Positions 1-9,237 of a stretch of 64,000 bases of DNA are shown here, in pieces. Within the stretch, counting starts at the first letter, position 1. Every line of letters starts with the position of its first letter. Origin of the DNA: Candidatus Cetobacterium colombiensis (lineage in GTDB: Bacteria > Fusobacteriota > Fusobacteriia > Fusobacteriales > Fusobacteriaceae); contig NZ_JAVIKH010000005.1 of assembly GCF_033962415.1 (NCBI RefSeq), positions 1 to 64,000 of the forward strand, written 5' to 3'. Under the pieces are notes generated by a model. It did not search any database. It was not told the DNA's origin and saw only the letters and a program-made list of their open reading frames with translations. Position numbers and translations under genes: made by a program.

Positions 1-93
1 ACACCCAGTAACATTTCGAACCTGGAAGTTAAGCCCATAAACGCTGAAAGTACTTGGGGGGCAGCCCCCTGGGAGGATAGGAAGTTGCCAATC
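1..93 (+). rRNA. rrf: 5S ribosomal RNA, 3' part
   Basis: The first 93 bases match the conserved body of bacterial 5S rRNA, including the loop stretch CGAACctGGAAGTTAAGCCC and the closing helix that ends near GTTGCCAATC. About the first 25-30 bases of the gene lie to the left of the window. A T-rich tract follows directly. The rest of the rRNA operon would be upstream and is not visible. Confidence 0.93.
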
Positions 94-118
94 TTTTTTA
101 TTTTTTGTAAAAAATTAA

Positions 119-143
119 AAAAAATGCTTATAATAGCATTTTT
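119..143 (-). terminator. Terminator of the tauE operon
   Basis: AAAAATGCT (120-128) and AGCATTTTT (135-143) form a 9-bp stem with a 6-nt loop. On the minus strand it is followed by a long U run. It spans the stop codon of the tauE-like gene. Because both sides are A/T-rich it may also stop readthrough from the 5S gene. Confidence 0.75.
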
Positions 144-838
144 AATGCTACTATAAGCCCCAATAAAATTATAGTTGTATTAAATTTTTGTTGACTCATT
201 ATCTTTAATAACTTTTTAGCTAGAAAAACACCTAGAAATATAGTAGGAATAGCAATAGCTCCTCTAGAAATAGTAAATGTATTAATATTTTTAAAAATAA
301 ATATATACATAAATAATTTAATTATATTAATAGCGGTAAAGAATATGGCTCTAGTTCCTATAAAATTATCTTTATCTTGTTTGTAACTAAGCAAATATAT
401 GTTAAATATAGGACCTGAAACATTGGCTAAATATGATGAGGCACCACCAAAAATTCCAAAAATCCACGAAAGCTTTGTTAATTTGTTTTCATATTTTTTC
501 AGAAAAAAGATAATACTTGCAAATATAATAATAGTTGCAATAATTTTTCTAAAAATATCTTCAGATATAGAGTTAGCAAATATAGAGGCAATAATCATAC
601 CAAGCACTGAAAATGGAATAAGTTTCAAAACAATTTTTTTATCATAACTTTTTCGGTATAAATACGAAACATATAAATCTGCCACTAAAAAAGGAACAAA
701 CATAATTCCATTACCTAATTTTGATCCATAAATTGAAACTATTATCGGAGAGAAAAGAATAGCAGTGGACATTCCCATTAAACTAAATCCCATTCCAATT
801 CCAACTATTAACATAAATAAAATTTCCCAAATATCCAT
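128..838 (-). CDS. TauE/SafE family anion exporter
   Basis: This 236-residue protein is almost entirely hydrophobic, with about seven or eight predicted membrane helices, and fits the TauE/SafE family (sulfite/organosulfonate exporter; often annotated UPF0721). The early repeat (GMGFSLMGMSTAILFSPI) and the later GGASSYLANVSGPIFNIYLL stretch correspond to the two family half-repeats with conserved G/P residues. It starts 8 bases after the stop of the upstream haem-binding membrane gene, so the two are co-transcribed. The substrate cannot be read from sequence. Sulfite, sulfoacetate and other small anions are all known for the family. Confidence 0.8.
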   Translation of the reverse strand: MDIWEILFMLIVGIGMGFSLMGMSTAILFSPIIVSIYGSKLGNGIMFVPFLVADLYVSYLYRKSYDKKIVLKLIPFSVLGMIIASIFANSISEDIFRKIIATIIIFASIIFFLKKYENKLTKLSWIFGIFGGASSYLANVSGPIFNIYLLSYKQDKDNFIGTRAIFFTAINIIKLFMYIFIFKNINTFTISRGAIAIPTIFLGVFLAKKLLKIMSQQKFNTTIILLGLIVALKMLL

Positions 839-846
839 AGTTCCTC

Positions 847-1245
847 CTAAACCGATATATGAATTAGAATAAATATAAAGATGATACCACCCAAAATTTT
901 ATGACTTTTAAAAAATATTTTTTTATATTTAAGAGGAACTTTTTTTACTAAAAAAGGTAAAGATCCTAATATCCAAAAAAGTATTAATAATAAAAGACCG
1001 CTTAAACCAGTATATTTTTGTAAAACTGATGGATAAGCTAAAAGCATACTTATTCCATGTAGAGTTCCTAAAAATATAGTAGTAATACCCAAAATTTTAT
1101 GTAATTGAAGATGACTAAACTTTCCTTTAAGAAAATGTTTAAAAAAATCTTTATATTTATAATTTATTATAAATACGCTGACGGTTAAAAGTGCTGATAT
1201 AAAAGCTAAAGAGCCAATAAAAGTTATAATATCTTTTAAATTCAT
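847..1245 (-). CDS. Four-helix membrane protein with two bis-His haem pairs
   Basis: The protein has 132 residues and about four transmembrane helices. Histidines at 49 and 63 and at 115 and 129 are spaced 14 residues apart within two helices. This is the signature of a four-helix bundle that holds two b-type haems, as in the ferric-reductase-like transmembrane domain and MsrQ/cytochrome b561 families. No flavin or NAD domain is present, so it would pass electrons across the membrane to or from a partner. It is first in a two-gene operon with a TauE/SafE exporter. The pairing might link electron transfer to a sulfur oxyanion, which is inference. The haem ligation is predicted from spacing only. 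Confidence 0.65.
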   Translation of the reverse strand: MNLKDIITFIGSLAFISALLTVSVFIINYKYKDFFKHFLKGKFSHLQLHKILGITTIFLGTLHGISMLLAYPSVLQKYTGLSGLLLLILFWILGSLPFLVKKVPLKYKKIFFKSHKILGGIIFIFILIHISV

Positions 1246-1341
1246 ATAAATCCTCCCATATATTAATATAAATATATTCTAAATAAACTAAAAAATCCTT
1301 TCTAAGAATGATATAATAATAAAAAAAGAAAAGGAGCGGTT

Positions 1342-1908
1342 ATGAAAAAAGTTGTTTTTTTAGATAGAGATGGAACAATAAACATTGAAAAATCTTATCT
1401 ACATAAATGGGAAGATTTTGAATTTGAAAAAAATGCTATTGAGGGATTAAAAGAATTAAAAGACTTAGGATATGAATTCATAGTGGTTACAAACCAATCT
1501 GGAATAGGCAGAGGTTATTATACTGAAGAAGATTTAGAAACTTTAAATGATAGAATGGTAACTGAATTAAAAAAATTTGGAATAGAAATTTTAGAGTGTT
1601 TCTATTGTCCACATCATCCGGAAAAAGGAGAAGGAAAATATAAGATTGAGTGTGATTGTAGAAAGCCTAACCCAGGGATGTTATTAGAAGGAATAAAAAA
1701 ATATAATGTAGATGTAAATAATTCCTTTATGATTGGAGATAAAAAGGGAGATTTAAAGGCAGGAGAAAAAGCTAGTTTAAAATCTATACTGGTTTTAACT
1801 GGTTATGGAGAGAAAACAGCAGCTAATTTGAAAGAAGAATATCCAATAGCTAAAGATTTATTAGAGGTTGCTGAAATTATAAAACAAATAAAAAAAACTG
1901 GATGTTAG
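1342..1908 (+). CDS. gmhB: D-glycero-D-manno-heptose 1,7-bisphosphate 7-phosphatase
   Basis: This HAD-superfamily phosphatase removes the 7-phosphate in the ADP-heptose pathway for the LPS inner core. Motif I is FLDRDGTIN, with nucleophile Asp8 and acid/base Asp10. Motif II is VVTNQSGIGRG and motif IV is MIGDKKGD. The Cys/His-rich loop CPHHPEKGEGKYKIECDC is the zinc-binding insertion that separates GmhB from histidinol-phosphate phosphatase. The length of 188 residues is normal. An AAGGAG site precedes the ATG and a TATAAT lies at 1312-1317. hldD, two steps later in the pathway, is 5.5 kb downstream in the same window. Confidence 0.93.
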   Translation: MKKVVFLDRDGTINIEKSYLHKWEDFEFEKNAIEGLKELKDLGYEFIVVTNQSGIGRGYYTEEDLETLNDRMVTELKKFGIEILECFYCPHHPEKGEGKYKIECDCRKPNPGMLLEGIKKYNVDVNNSFMIGDKKGDLKAGEKASLKSILVLTGYGEKTAANLKEEYPIAKDLLEVAEIIKQIKKTGC

Positions 1909-1921
1909 TCCAGTTTTTTTT
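1890..1921. terminator. Bidirectional terminator between gmhB and the YeiH-type gene
   Basis: AAAAAACTGGA and TCCAGTTTTTT form an 11-bp stem with a 6-nt loop that contains the gmhB stop codon. A/T runs on both sides let it serve the two convergent genes. Confidence 0.88.
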
Positions 1922-2948
1922 ATAAGAAAATTTTTATTAAAACAATAGCAATAACAATTTGACTTAAACCAACTAATAAACCGTATAAAGAAGCTTTAGG
2001 TCCTTGTTTAATAAGCTCTCCTATATTAACTCTCATACCGATTCCAGCTAAAGCTATAATCTCAAATTGAGATGAAATCATTTTAAATACTTTTGATACC
2101 TGAGGAGGTATTAATCCAAAAGTAAAAAGAGTGCATAAAATAAAAAAACCTGTTATATACCAAGGTATAGAAATTTTAGTTTTCTTTTTAGCGTAAGCTT
2201 CTTCTTCTAAAGCAAATTCAGTATCTACTTCTAATTCTTTATTGTGAAATTCTTTAGAAAGCCAGATAACAATAACAACAAGAAAAACAATCCTAACAAT
2301 TTTAAAAATTGTAGACATTTCAAGAACGTTATGATTAACCATACTTCCAGCAGCGATAACTTGTCCAACTGATTGTAAAATTCCACCTAAAAGGGCAGAA
2401 GTTTGAAGAGTTTCAAAATTATATAAGAAACCTGCAATTGGAACTAAAGCAAACATTAAAAGAGTACCTGTAAGATTTACAATAGTGATAGAGATACCTT
2501 TATCATTTTCTTCTGCATTTATAACAGGAGAACTTGCTCCGATAGCAGACGATCCACAAACTGCGTTACCACTGGCCATTAGTGCTCTAAAATGCTTTGA
2601 AAATCCAAGTTTTTTACCAATAAACATTGTTATTCCAATAGTTAAGGCCATTTGAAGAACTATAAAAATAATTCCAGAGAAACCTAATTGTAAAATAGTA
2701 TTTATGCTTAATGTTCCACCAAGTAAAACAATTGAATATGATAGTAAATCACTTTCTGAAAATTTAGATCCAGAAGCGAAAATTTTTGACTTTGCAAAAG
2801 TATTTCCCGACAGAAGTCCTAGAAAAATAGCAAGTGGCGCACCACCAATGCTTGGGACAAATTTCCCAAGGAAAACTCCAAGTTGCGCTAGTAAAATACA
2901 AAGAAACAAACCAGGAATTATCTTTTTAATGTAACTAAATAAGTTCAA
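1920..2948 (-). CDS. YeiH/YadS-type putative sulfate exporter family protein
   Basis: The 342-residue polytopic membrane protein belongs to the UPF0324 (YeiH, Cons_hypoth698) family of 9-10 helix transporters annotated as putative sulfate exporters. The family motif is visible as SGNAVCGSSAIGASSPVI in the first half. The second half has the conserved LAGIGMRVNIGELIKQGPK stretch near the C-terminus. The gene is monocistronic, with AGGAGG before the ATG and a shared terminator with gmhB. The physiological substrate is not established for the family. A second anion exporter (TauE type) lies 1 kb away. Confidence 0.8.
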   Translation of the reverse strand: MNLFSYIKKIIPGLFLCILLAQLGVFLGKFVPSIGGAPLAIFLGLLSGNTFAKSKIFASGSKFSESDLLSYSIVLLGGTLSINTILQLGFSGIIFIVLQMALTIGITMFIGKKLGFSKHFRALMASGNAVCGSSAIGASSPVINAEENDKGISITIVNLTGTLLMFALVPIAGFLYNFETLQTSALLGGILQSVGQVIAAGSMVNHNVLEMSTIFKIVRIVFLVVIVIWLSKEFHNKELEVDTEFALEEEAYAKKKTKISIPWYITGFFILCTLFTFGLIPPQVSKVFKMISSQFEIIALAGIGMRVNIGELIKQGPKASLYGLLVGLSQIVIAIVLIKIFL

Positions 2949-3062
2949 AATAAAAAACCTCCTAAAATATATTGTTATTTTAATTACAATATAACATATT
3001 TTTATTTAATTTAACAGCTTTTTTTGAATCGTGGGTCAAAAATTTGTAAAAGGGTCTATAAA

Positions 3063-3091
3063 TTGACTAATAAATCTAATTATGGTAATAT
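3063..3091 (+). promoter_or_regulatory. Promoter of secA
   Basis: TTGACT (3063-3068) is followed after 17 bases by TAATAT (3086-3091). The in-frame ATG at 3082 lies inside this promoter and cannot be the translation start, so the start at 3136 is favoured. Confidence 0.7.
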
Positions 3092-3135
3092 ATTTAGTAA
3101 CAAATAAGTACAAAAAAGCTAGGAAGGACGTAAGG

Positions 3136-5757
3136 ATGTTTGGAGATTTATTAAAGAAGATTTTCGGTACAAGAAATGATAGGGAAGTTAAAAGAATTAA
3201 AAAATTAGTAACAATGATAAACTCAATGGAACCTGAAATAGAAAAACTTTCAGATGAAGAGTTAAAGGGGAAAACTTACGAATTTAGACAAAGATTAGAA
3301 AAAGGGGAAACATTAGATGATATCTTAGTTGAAGCATTTGCAGTTGTAAGAGAAGCTTCAAAAAGAGTTCATGGAATGAGACACTATGATGTCCAATTAA
3401 TAGGTGGTATAGTGCTTCATGAAGGAAAAATAACTGAAATGAAGACAGGAGAAGGTAAAACATTAGTTGCGACAGCACCAGTTTACCTAAATGCCTTAAG
3501 TGGAAAAGGAGTACACGTAATAACTGTTAATGATTATCTTGCACAAAGAGATAGAGAATTAATGGGAAGAGTTTATGATTTCTTAGGATTAAAATCTGGA
3601 GTAATTATAAATGGAATGGAAAATGCGGCAAGAAAGGCTGCTTATGAAGCAGACATAACATATGGTACAAATTCAGAGTTTGGATTTGATTACTTAAGAG
3701 ATAACATGGTAAACAAAGTTGAAGATAAGGTTCAAAGACCTTTAAATTTCTGTATAGTTGACGAGGTAGACTCAATCCTAATAGATGAGGCTAGAACGCC
3801 TTTAATCATATCAGGAGCGGCTTCAGAAACAACAAAATGGTATTCAATTTTCTGCCAAGTAGCATTTAGATTAGATAGAAGCTTTGAAACAGAAAAAATA
3901 AAAGATGCTAAAACAAAAAAAGAGATGAATATTCCTGATGAACAATGGGGAGACTATGAAGTAGATGAAAAGGCTAGAAACATAGTTTTAACAGATAAAG
4001 GAATTAAAAAAGTTGAACAACTTCTAAATATAGATAATTTATATTCACCAGAACATGTAGAATTAACTCATTATTTAAATCAAGCTTTAAAAGCGAAAGA
4101 GTTATTCATAAAAGATAGAGACTACTTAATAAGAGAAGGAGAAGTAGTTATAATAGACGAATTTACGGGAAGAGCCATGGAAGGTAGAAGATATTCTGAT
4201 GGTTTACATCAGGCTATTGAAGCAAAAGAAGGAGTAAATGTAGCTGGAGAAAACCAAACTTTAGCATCAATAACTCTTCAAAACTACTTTAGAATGTATG
4301 ATAAATTAGCTGGAATGACTGGTACTGCTGAAACAGAAGCTGCAGAGTTTATGCATACATATGGTTTAGAAGTTATTGTTATTCCAACAAATAGACCTGT
4401 ACAAAGAGTTGATTTTCCTGACTTAGTTTATAAAACTAAGCAAGAAAAAACAAATGCTATAATCTCTAGAATAGAGGAACTTTATGCAAAAGGACAGCCA
4501 GTTCTAGTTGGTACTGTATCAATAAAGAGTTCTGAGGAATTATCAGATTTATTAAAAGAAAGAGGAATCCCTCATAATGTATTAAATGCTAAGCTTCATG
4601 CTAAAGAGGCAGAGATAGTTGCTCAAGCTGGAAGATACAAAGCTGTAACTATAGCTACAAATATGGCTGGAAGAGGAACTGATATTATGTTAGGAGGAAA
4701 TCCAGAGTTTAGAGCAATGGCTGAAATTGGAGCTAAAGATGCTGGAGAATACCCTGTGATCTTAGATAAATATAAGTCTGAATGTGATGAAGAGAAGAAA
4801 AAGGTTATTGAAGCTGGTGGATTATTTATACTAGGAACAGAAAGACATGAATCTAGAAGAATAGATAATCAGTTAAGAGGAAGAGCTGGAAGACAGGGAG
4901 ATCCTGGAGCATCAGAATTCTATCTATGTTTAGAAGATGATTTAATGAGACTATTTGGATCTGAAAGAATTCAAGGGGTTATGGAGAAGTTAGGACTACC
5001 TGAAGGAGAATCAATCCAACATAGAATGATCAATAAAGCAATTGAAAATGCTCAAAAGAAAGTTGAATCAAGAAACTTTGGTATTAGAAAAAATCTACTT
5101 GAATTTGATGATGTTATGAATAAACAAAGAGAAGCAATATACGCAAGTAGAAATGAAGCTTTAGAGAAAGAAGATTTAAAAGAAACAATTTTAGGTATGT
5201 TAAAATCTAGCGTATCTGACATAGTTGTGGAAAGATTTGTTGGAGAATTTAAAGAAGAGTGGGATATAACTGGAGTTAAAGATCTTCTTTTAGAGAAATA
5301 TGGATATGAAATAACAGATTTAGAAGAATATAAAGCATTAACTGTTGAAGAATATGCAGAGAAACTATATAAAGATATAGAAGCTGATTATAAAAAGAAA
5401 GAGGAAGAGATTTCACCTGAAATAATGAGAAAGGTAGAAAAATATGTTCTGTTTGAAGTTGTAGACGCTAGATGGAGAGAACATCTAAAAGCTTTAGATG
5501 CTTTAAGAGAAGGAATTTATTTAAGATCTTATGGTCAAAAAGATCCTCTTGTAGAATATAAAATTATATCTGGAGATATGTACTCTAGAATGCTTTCGAC
5601 AATAAAAACAGAAGCAACATCTTATATGTTTAAAGTTGTTGTAAAAAATCCTGAAGAAGAAGTTATAGAGCCTGGACAAGAAGAGGAAATAGATTTCGAA
5701 TCAGATTGTAAATGTGGAAGTGGAAAAAAATACGGAAAATGTTGTGGAAGAGTATAG
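3136..5757 (+). CDS. secA: Protein translocase ATPase subunit SecA
   Basis: SecA drives preprotein export through SecYEG by ATP hydrolysis. The 873-residue protein has Walker A MKTGEGKT near residues 102-109, the [14 protein letters not shown] Walker B region from about 209, the [12 protein letters not shown] stretch, and helicase motif [17 protein letters not shown]-terminal SEC-C zinc motif with cysteines 858, 860, 869 and 870 binds SecB or lipids in homologues. I place the start at ATG 3136 ([11 protein letters not shown]), preceded by AGGAAGG. A longer reading from 3082 would begin within the promoter. It is followed after 9 bases by a lipoprotein gene. Confidence 0.97.
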   Translation: MFGDLLKKIFGTRNDREVKRIKKLVTMINSMEPEIEKLSDEELKGKTYEFRQRLEKGETLDDILVEAFAVVREASKRVHGMRHYDVQLIGGIVLHEGKITEMKTGEGKTLVATAPVYLNALSGKGVHVITVNDYLAQRDRELMGRVYDFLGLKSGVIINGMENAARKAAYEADITYGTNSEFGFDYLRDNMVNKVEDKVQRPLNFCIVDEVDSILIDEARTPLIISGAASETTKWYSIFCQVAFRLDRSFETEKIKDAKTKKEMNIPDEQWGDYEVDEKARNIVLTDKGIKKVEQLLNIDNLYSPEHVELTHYLNQALKAKELFIKDRDYLIREGEVVIIDEFTGRAMEGRRYSDGLHQAIEAKEGVNVAGENQTLASITLQNYFRMYDKLAGMTGTAETEAAEFMHTYGLEVIVIPTNRPVQRVDFPDLVYKTKQEKTNAIISRIEELYAKGQPVLVGTVSIKSSEELSDLLKERGIPHNVLNAKLHAKEAEIVAQAGRYKAVTIATNMAGRGTDIMLGGNPEFRAMAEIGAKDAGEYPVILDKYKSECDEEKKKVIEAGGLFILGTERHESRRIDNQLRGRAGRQGDPGASEFYLCLEDDLMRLFGSERIQGVMEKLGLPEGESIQHRMINKAIENAQKKVESRNFGIRKNLLEFDDVMNKQREAIYASRNEALEKEDLKETILGMLKSSVSDIVVERFVGEFKEEWDITGVKDLLLEKYGYEITDLEEYKALTVEEYAEKLYKDIEADYKKKEEEISPEIMRKVEKYVLFEVVDARWREHLKALDALREGIYLRSYGQKDPLVEYKIISGDMYSRMLSTIKTEATSYMFKVVVKNPEEEVIEPGQEEEIDFESDCKCGSGKKYGKCCGRV

Positions 5758-5766
5758 GGAGGAAAA

Positions 5767-6504
5767 ATGAAAAAGGTTGTAGTTTTAGTTGCAATGTTAG
5801 CAGCATTAACAGCATGTAGCTCGCTAAATAAAAACAATGTTAATTTACAAGAAAAATATAAAGTTGATACAGTGGCTATGAAAAACTGGGAGGAAACTTT
5901 CAGTACTGTAATAATTGGAGAATCTGAATTAGAAGATTGGTATGGAGCAGATCAACCAATAAGCTATTTAGCAAGAAATCAAAAATTAGATCAAAAACAA
6001 GTAAAGTTTTTAGATTCATTAAAAACTAAAGGTGAGATAACAGAAGCTGATCAAGAACAGTTTAATTCTATACTTGAGAAAGTTGTAAAAAAACTTCCAA
6101 GAGAATACTATTTAAAAGATGAAAACTTTAAAGATCCAGCAGGATTAGCAAAATATATGGTAACTCAATCATATGTTAGAATGGCAAATCCATCTAATCA
6201 CATAGCAAACGAAGTGGCAACAAAAGAGGAATGGGCAGAAATAGTGGCATTCTCTAAAAAAGATGATTTATCTGAAAAAGATATAAAAAGATTTAGAAAG
6301 ATTCTAAATAAATTTATAAAAAGAGGAGAATTCTATGATTCAAAATCATGGTACTTTGTAGAAGTTTCACCTAGAGTTCTTGAAGTAAATAATATTTACA
6401 AGAAAACAGATAAAACTAAATTAGAGAGAAACAATATAAACGCAAAGGCTTTATACCTTGCTTATTCAGAGTATTTTTCAAAGTTAGAAAAGTGGGATGA
6501 CTAA
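5767..6504 (+). CDS. Lipoprotein of unknown function
   Basis: The N-terminus MKKVVVLVAMLAALTAC is a lipoprotein signal with lipobox LTAC, so Cys17 would be acylated and the 245-residue protein anchored on the periplasmic side of a membrane. The mature part is soluble, charged and mainly alpha-helical by composition. I recognise no domain. It follows secA after 9 bases and shares its transcript, which ends at the hairpin just after this gene. A role in envelope assembly would fit the context but nothing in the sequence proves it. Confidence 0.8.
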   Translation: MKKVVVLVAMLAALTACSSLNKNNVNLQEKYKVDTVAMKNWEETFSTVIIGESELEDWYGADQPISYLARNQKLDQKQVKFLDSLKTKGEITEADQEQFNSILEKVVKKLPREYYLKDENFKDPAGLAKYMVTQSYVRMANPSNHIANEVATKEEWAEIVAFSKKDDLSEKDIKRFRKILNKFIKRGEFYDSKSWYFVEVSPRVLEVNNIYKKTDKTKLERNNINAKALYLAYSEYFSKLEKWDD

Positions 6505-6509
6505 AAACT

Positions 6510-6543
6510 ATGGCGCCTTTAGAAATAAAGGTGCCATATTTTC
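6510..6543 (+). terminator. Terminator of the secA operon
   Basis: ATGGCGCCTTT and AAAGGTGCCAT form an 11-bp stem with one G-T pair and a 6-nt loop, followed by ATTTTCTT. Confidence 0.8.
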
Positions 6544-6559
6544 TTAAGGAGGAGTCTTT

Positions 6560-7411
6560 ATGAAGGATTTTAGCGAAAGGTATGATTTACACACTCATAC
6601 AACATATTCAGATGGAACATTTACAGTGAGAGAACTTTTAAATAGAGCAAAGTATTTGGGATTAAAAGGTATCGCAATAACAGATCATGATACAATGGAA
6701 GGCATTCCAGAAGGAAAAAAGATATCTAAAGAATTAGATTTAGATTTTATACCTGGAATAGAGTTTTCATGTTCTTATGAAGGATATGAAATTCATATTT
6801 TAGGATATTTTTTAAATGAAAAATCAGAAAAATTAACGTCTAAATTGATAGAATTAAAAAAAGCTCGAAAAGAGAGAAATGAAAAGATAATTAAAAAATT
6901 AAATAATTTAGGCTTAAAGATAACTGTAGAAGAGATTGAAAAAGAGGCTACAGGAGCAATTGTAAGTAGAGCTCATATATGTAATGTTATGATGAATAAA
7001 GGATTTGTTTACTCTAAAGGAGAAGCGTTTAAGCAATACTTAGGTAGGAATGGAGTGGCATATGTAGAAAAAGGAAGCTCAAATCCATTGGAAATAATAA
7101 AGCTCATAAAAGAATGTAATGGAATTTCAGCTCTTGCTCATCCTAGTCTAGTTTGTAACTCAAGAGAAAAAACTGAGAAAATATTAGATATATTAATAGA
7201 AGCAGGTCTAGATGGTTTAGAAGTTGAATATAGTTCATACACACCAAAAGAAACAAAATACTATAGACAGTTAGCAACTAAAAAAAATCTTTTAAAAGTA
7301 GGTGGATCGGATTTTCACGGTGGAAATAGAACTGGTGTGGATATAGCTAAAGCTTCAATAGGCAAGGAAGAGATAGGAATAATATTAGAAAAAGGATACA
7401 AGGAGGAGTAA
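6560..7411 (+). CDS. PHP-domain phosphoesterase (YciV/TrpH-like)
   Basis: The 283-residue protein has the PHP fold metal motifs: YDLHTHTTYSDG at residues 9-20, ITDHDTMEG near 48, GIEFSC near 74, and GSDFHGG near the C-terminus. This set matches the YciV/RNase AM family (3',5'-nucleoside bisphosphate phosphatase and 5'-3' exoribonuclease trimming 5S/23S rRNA ends in E. coli). The insertion domain of about 100 residues after the third motif also matches. Its stop is 1 base from the hldD start, so the two are co-translated. The exact activity is inferred from family. Confidence 0.82.
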   Translation: MKDFSERYDLHTHTTYSDGTFTVRELLNRAKYLGLKGIAITDHDTMEGIPEGKKISKELDLDFIPGIEFSCSYEGYEIHILGYFLNEKSEKLTSKLIELKKARKERNEKIIKKLNNLGLKITVEEIEKEATGAIVSRAHICNVMMNKGFVYSKGEAFKQYLGRNGVAYVEKGSSNPLEIIKLIKECNGISALAHPSLVCNSREKTEKILDILIEAGLDGLEVEYSSYTPKETKYYRQLATKKNLLKVGGSDFHGGNRTGVDIAKASIGKEEIGIILEKGYKEE

Positions 7412-7412
7412 A

Positions 7413-8408
7413 ATGATTATAGTAACAGGAGCAGCTGGATTTATAGGAAGTGCATATATTTGGAAATTAAATGAGATGGGAATAAACGATATATTAGCTG
7501 TTGATAAATTAAGAACAGAAGAAAAATGGTTAAACTTAAGAAAAAGAGACTATGCTGATTGGTGTGATAGAGACGAGCTATTCTCTTGGTTAGAAAATGA
7601 AGAAAATGCAAGTAAAGTAACTGCTGTTTTACATATGGGAGCAATTTCAGCAACAACAGAAAAAGACGGAGATCTTTTAATGAAAAATAACTACGAATAC
7701 TCTAAAAAATTATGGAATTTCTGTGCAGATAGAAACATAACATATGTTTACGCTTCATCAGCAGCAACATATGGTGGAGGAGAGCAAGGATATAGTGATG
7801 AAGGTTCTCCAGAAGAGTTAAAGAAATTAATGCCATTAAATAAATATGGATATTCTAAAAAATTCTTCGACGATTGGGCGTTTAAACAAGAAAAAGCACC
7901 AAAGCAATGGATAGGAGCTAAATTCTTCAATGTTTATGGGCCACAAGAGTATCATAAGGGAAGAATGGCATCAATGGTATTCCATACATTTAATCAATTT
8001 AATGAAAATGGAGGAGTAAAATTATTTAAATCTCATAAAGAGGGTTATAAAGATGGAGAGCAATTAAGAGATTTCGTTTACATAAAAGACGTTGTTGATA
8101 TGCTTTATTTCTGTATGTTCAGTGAAGTTCCATCAGGAGTTTATAATATAGGAACTGGAAAAGCTAGAAGTTTCCGTGACTTATCTATGGAAACAATGAA
8201 AAATGCAAGTGAAAACTTTGAATTAAAAACAGAGGATGTAATAGAGTTTGTTCCTATGCCAGAGGACTTAAGAGGAAGATACCAATACTTTACAGAAGCT
8301 TCTATGAGAAAATTAAAAGAAGCAGGATATACAAAAGACTTCTATTCATTAGAAGATGGAGTAGCAGATTACGTAAAATATCTAAAAAAAGAAGATACTT
8401 ATTTATAG
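7413..8408 (+). CDS. hldD: ADP-L-glycero-D-manno-heptose 6-epimerase
   Basis: This extended short-chain dehydrogenase epimerises ADP-D,D-heptose to ADP-L,D-heptose for the LPS core. It starts with the NAD(P)-binding Rossmann motif TGAAGFIG at residues 5-12. The catalytic Tyr and Lys are in KYGYSKKFFDDW near residue 150, and the FFNVYGPQEYHKGRMAS substrate segment is typical of HldD. The length of 331 is within the family range. It sits 1 base after the PHP gene and 9 bases before uppP, so an operon of nucleotide/envelope functions is likely. Confidence 0.94.
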   Translation: MIIVTGAAGFIGSAYIWKLNEMGINDILAVDKLRTEEKWLNLRKRDYADWCDRDELFSWLENEENASKVTAVLHMGAISATTEKDGDLLMKNNYEYSKKLWNFCADRNITYVYASSAATYGGGEQGYSDEGSPEELKKLMPLNKYGYSKKFFDDWAFKQEKAPKQWIGAKFFNVYGPQEYHKGRMASMVFHTFNQFNENGGVKLFKSHKEGYKDGEQLRDFVYIKDVVDMLYFCMFSEVPSGVYNIGTGKARSFRDLSMETMKNASENFELKTEDVIEFVPMPEDLRGRYQYFTEASMRKLKEAGYTKDFYSLEDGVADYVKYLKKEDTYL

Positions 8409-8417
8409 GAGGGAAAG

Positions 8418-9221
8418 ATGAATCCGTTTTTACTAGTTGTAATACTAGCGATAGTTGAGGGGATGACGGAGTTTGTTCCTGTAAGTAGTACTGGACATAT
8501 GATATTAGTGGAGAGACTTATAAACTCTCCGCTTGTATCTAAAAAATTTATGGAAAATTTTTTAGTAATTATTCAATTTGGAGCTATTTTATCAGTGGTA
8601 GCTTATTTTTGGAAGGATTTAACACCTTTTGTAAAAACAAAAGATGAGTTTAAGGAGAAGTTTTCTCTTTGGACTAAAATAATTGTGGGAGTTTTACCTG
8701 CAGGTGTAATTGGATTATTAGCAGATGACTATATTTCTGAATTTTTCATGGATAATACAACAATTGTAGCAAGTATGTTGATTCTTTATGGAATTATATT
8801 TATTTTAGTTGAAAGAAAAAATTTAAAAGGAAAAGTTGGTTCAATAAAAGAGATGTCTTATAAACTAGCTTTTACAATTGGATTTTTTCAATGCTTAGCA
8901 ATGATACCAGGAACATCTCGTTCTGGAGCAACAATAGTTGGAGCACTTTTACTAGGTGTATCAAGAGCTGTAGCGGCGGAGTATTCATTTTTCTTAGCTA
9001 TTCCAACAATGGCTGGAGCGACACTACTGAAGCTTGTGAAAAATGGACTTAACTTTACACCTTTAGAGTGGCAATTATTAGCTGTGGGATCTATAGTTTC
9101 TTTTGTTGTGGCATATGTAGTTATTAAATGGTTTATGGGATATATTAAGAAAAGAACGTTTAAGGCTTTTGGAATATATAGAATCATAATTGGAATTTTA
9201 GTTTTATTATTAATGAAATAG
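8418..9221 (+). CDS. uppP: Undecaprenyl-diphosphatase
   Basis: UppP (BacA) dephosphorylates undecaprenyl pyrophosphate so the lipid carrier can be reused for peptidoglycan and O-antigen. The two signature motifs are present: EGMTEFVPVSSTGHMI near residue 14, and PGTSRSGATI near residue 165, which together form the active site. The 267-residue length and about eight hydrophobic helices are typical. It follows hldD closely. It uses GGAGGG before the ATG and is followed by hemZ after 16 bases. Confidence 0.95.
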   Translation: MNPFLLVVILAIVEGMTEFVPVSSTGHMILVERLINSPLVSKKFMENFLVIIQFGAILSVVAYFWKDLTPFVKTKDEFKEKFSLWTKIIVGVLPAGVIGLLADDYISEFFMDNTTIVASMLILYGIIFILVERKNLKGKVGSIKEMSYKLAFTIGFFQCLAMIPGTSRSGATIVGALLLGVSRAVAAEYSFFLAIPTMAGATLLKLVKNGLNFTPLEWQLLAVGSIVSFVVAYVVIKWFMGYIKKRTFKAFGIYRIIIGILVLLLMK

Positions 9222-9237
9222 GAAGTGGTGTATTTAA

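Noticed and set aside
399-647. Plus-strand reading frame opposite the tauE-like gene
   Set aside because: It is antisense to a clear membrane-protein gene, without a ribosome-binding site or a recognisable product. The same applies to other frames opposite secA, hldD, glgP and ligA.
3082-3135. Upstream ATG giving an 18-residue N-terminal extension of SecA
   Set aside because: It lies in the spacer of the TTGACT-17-TAATAT promoter and lacks a ribosome-binding site. The ATG at 3136 has AGGAAGG and gives the usual SecA N-terminus.
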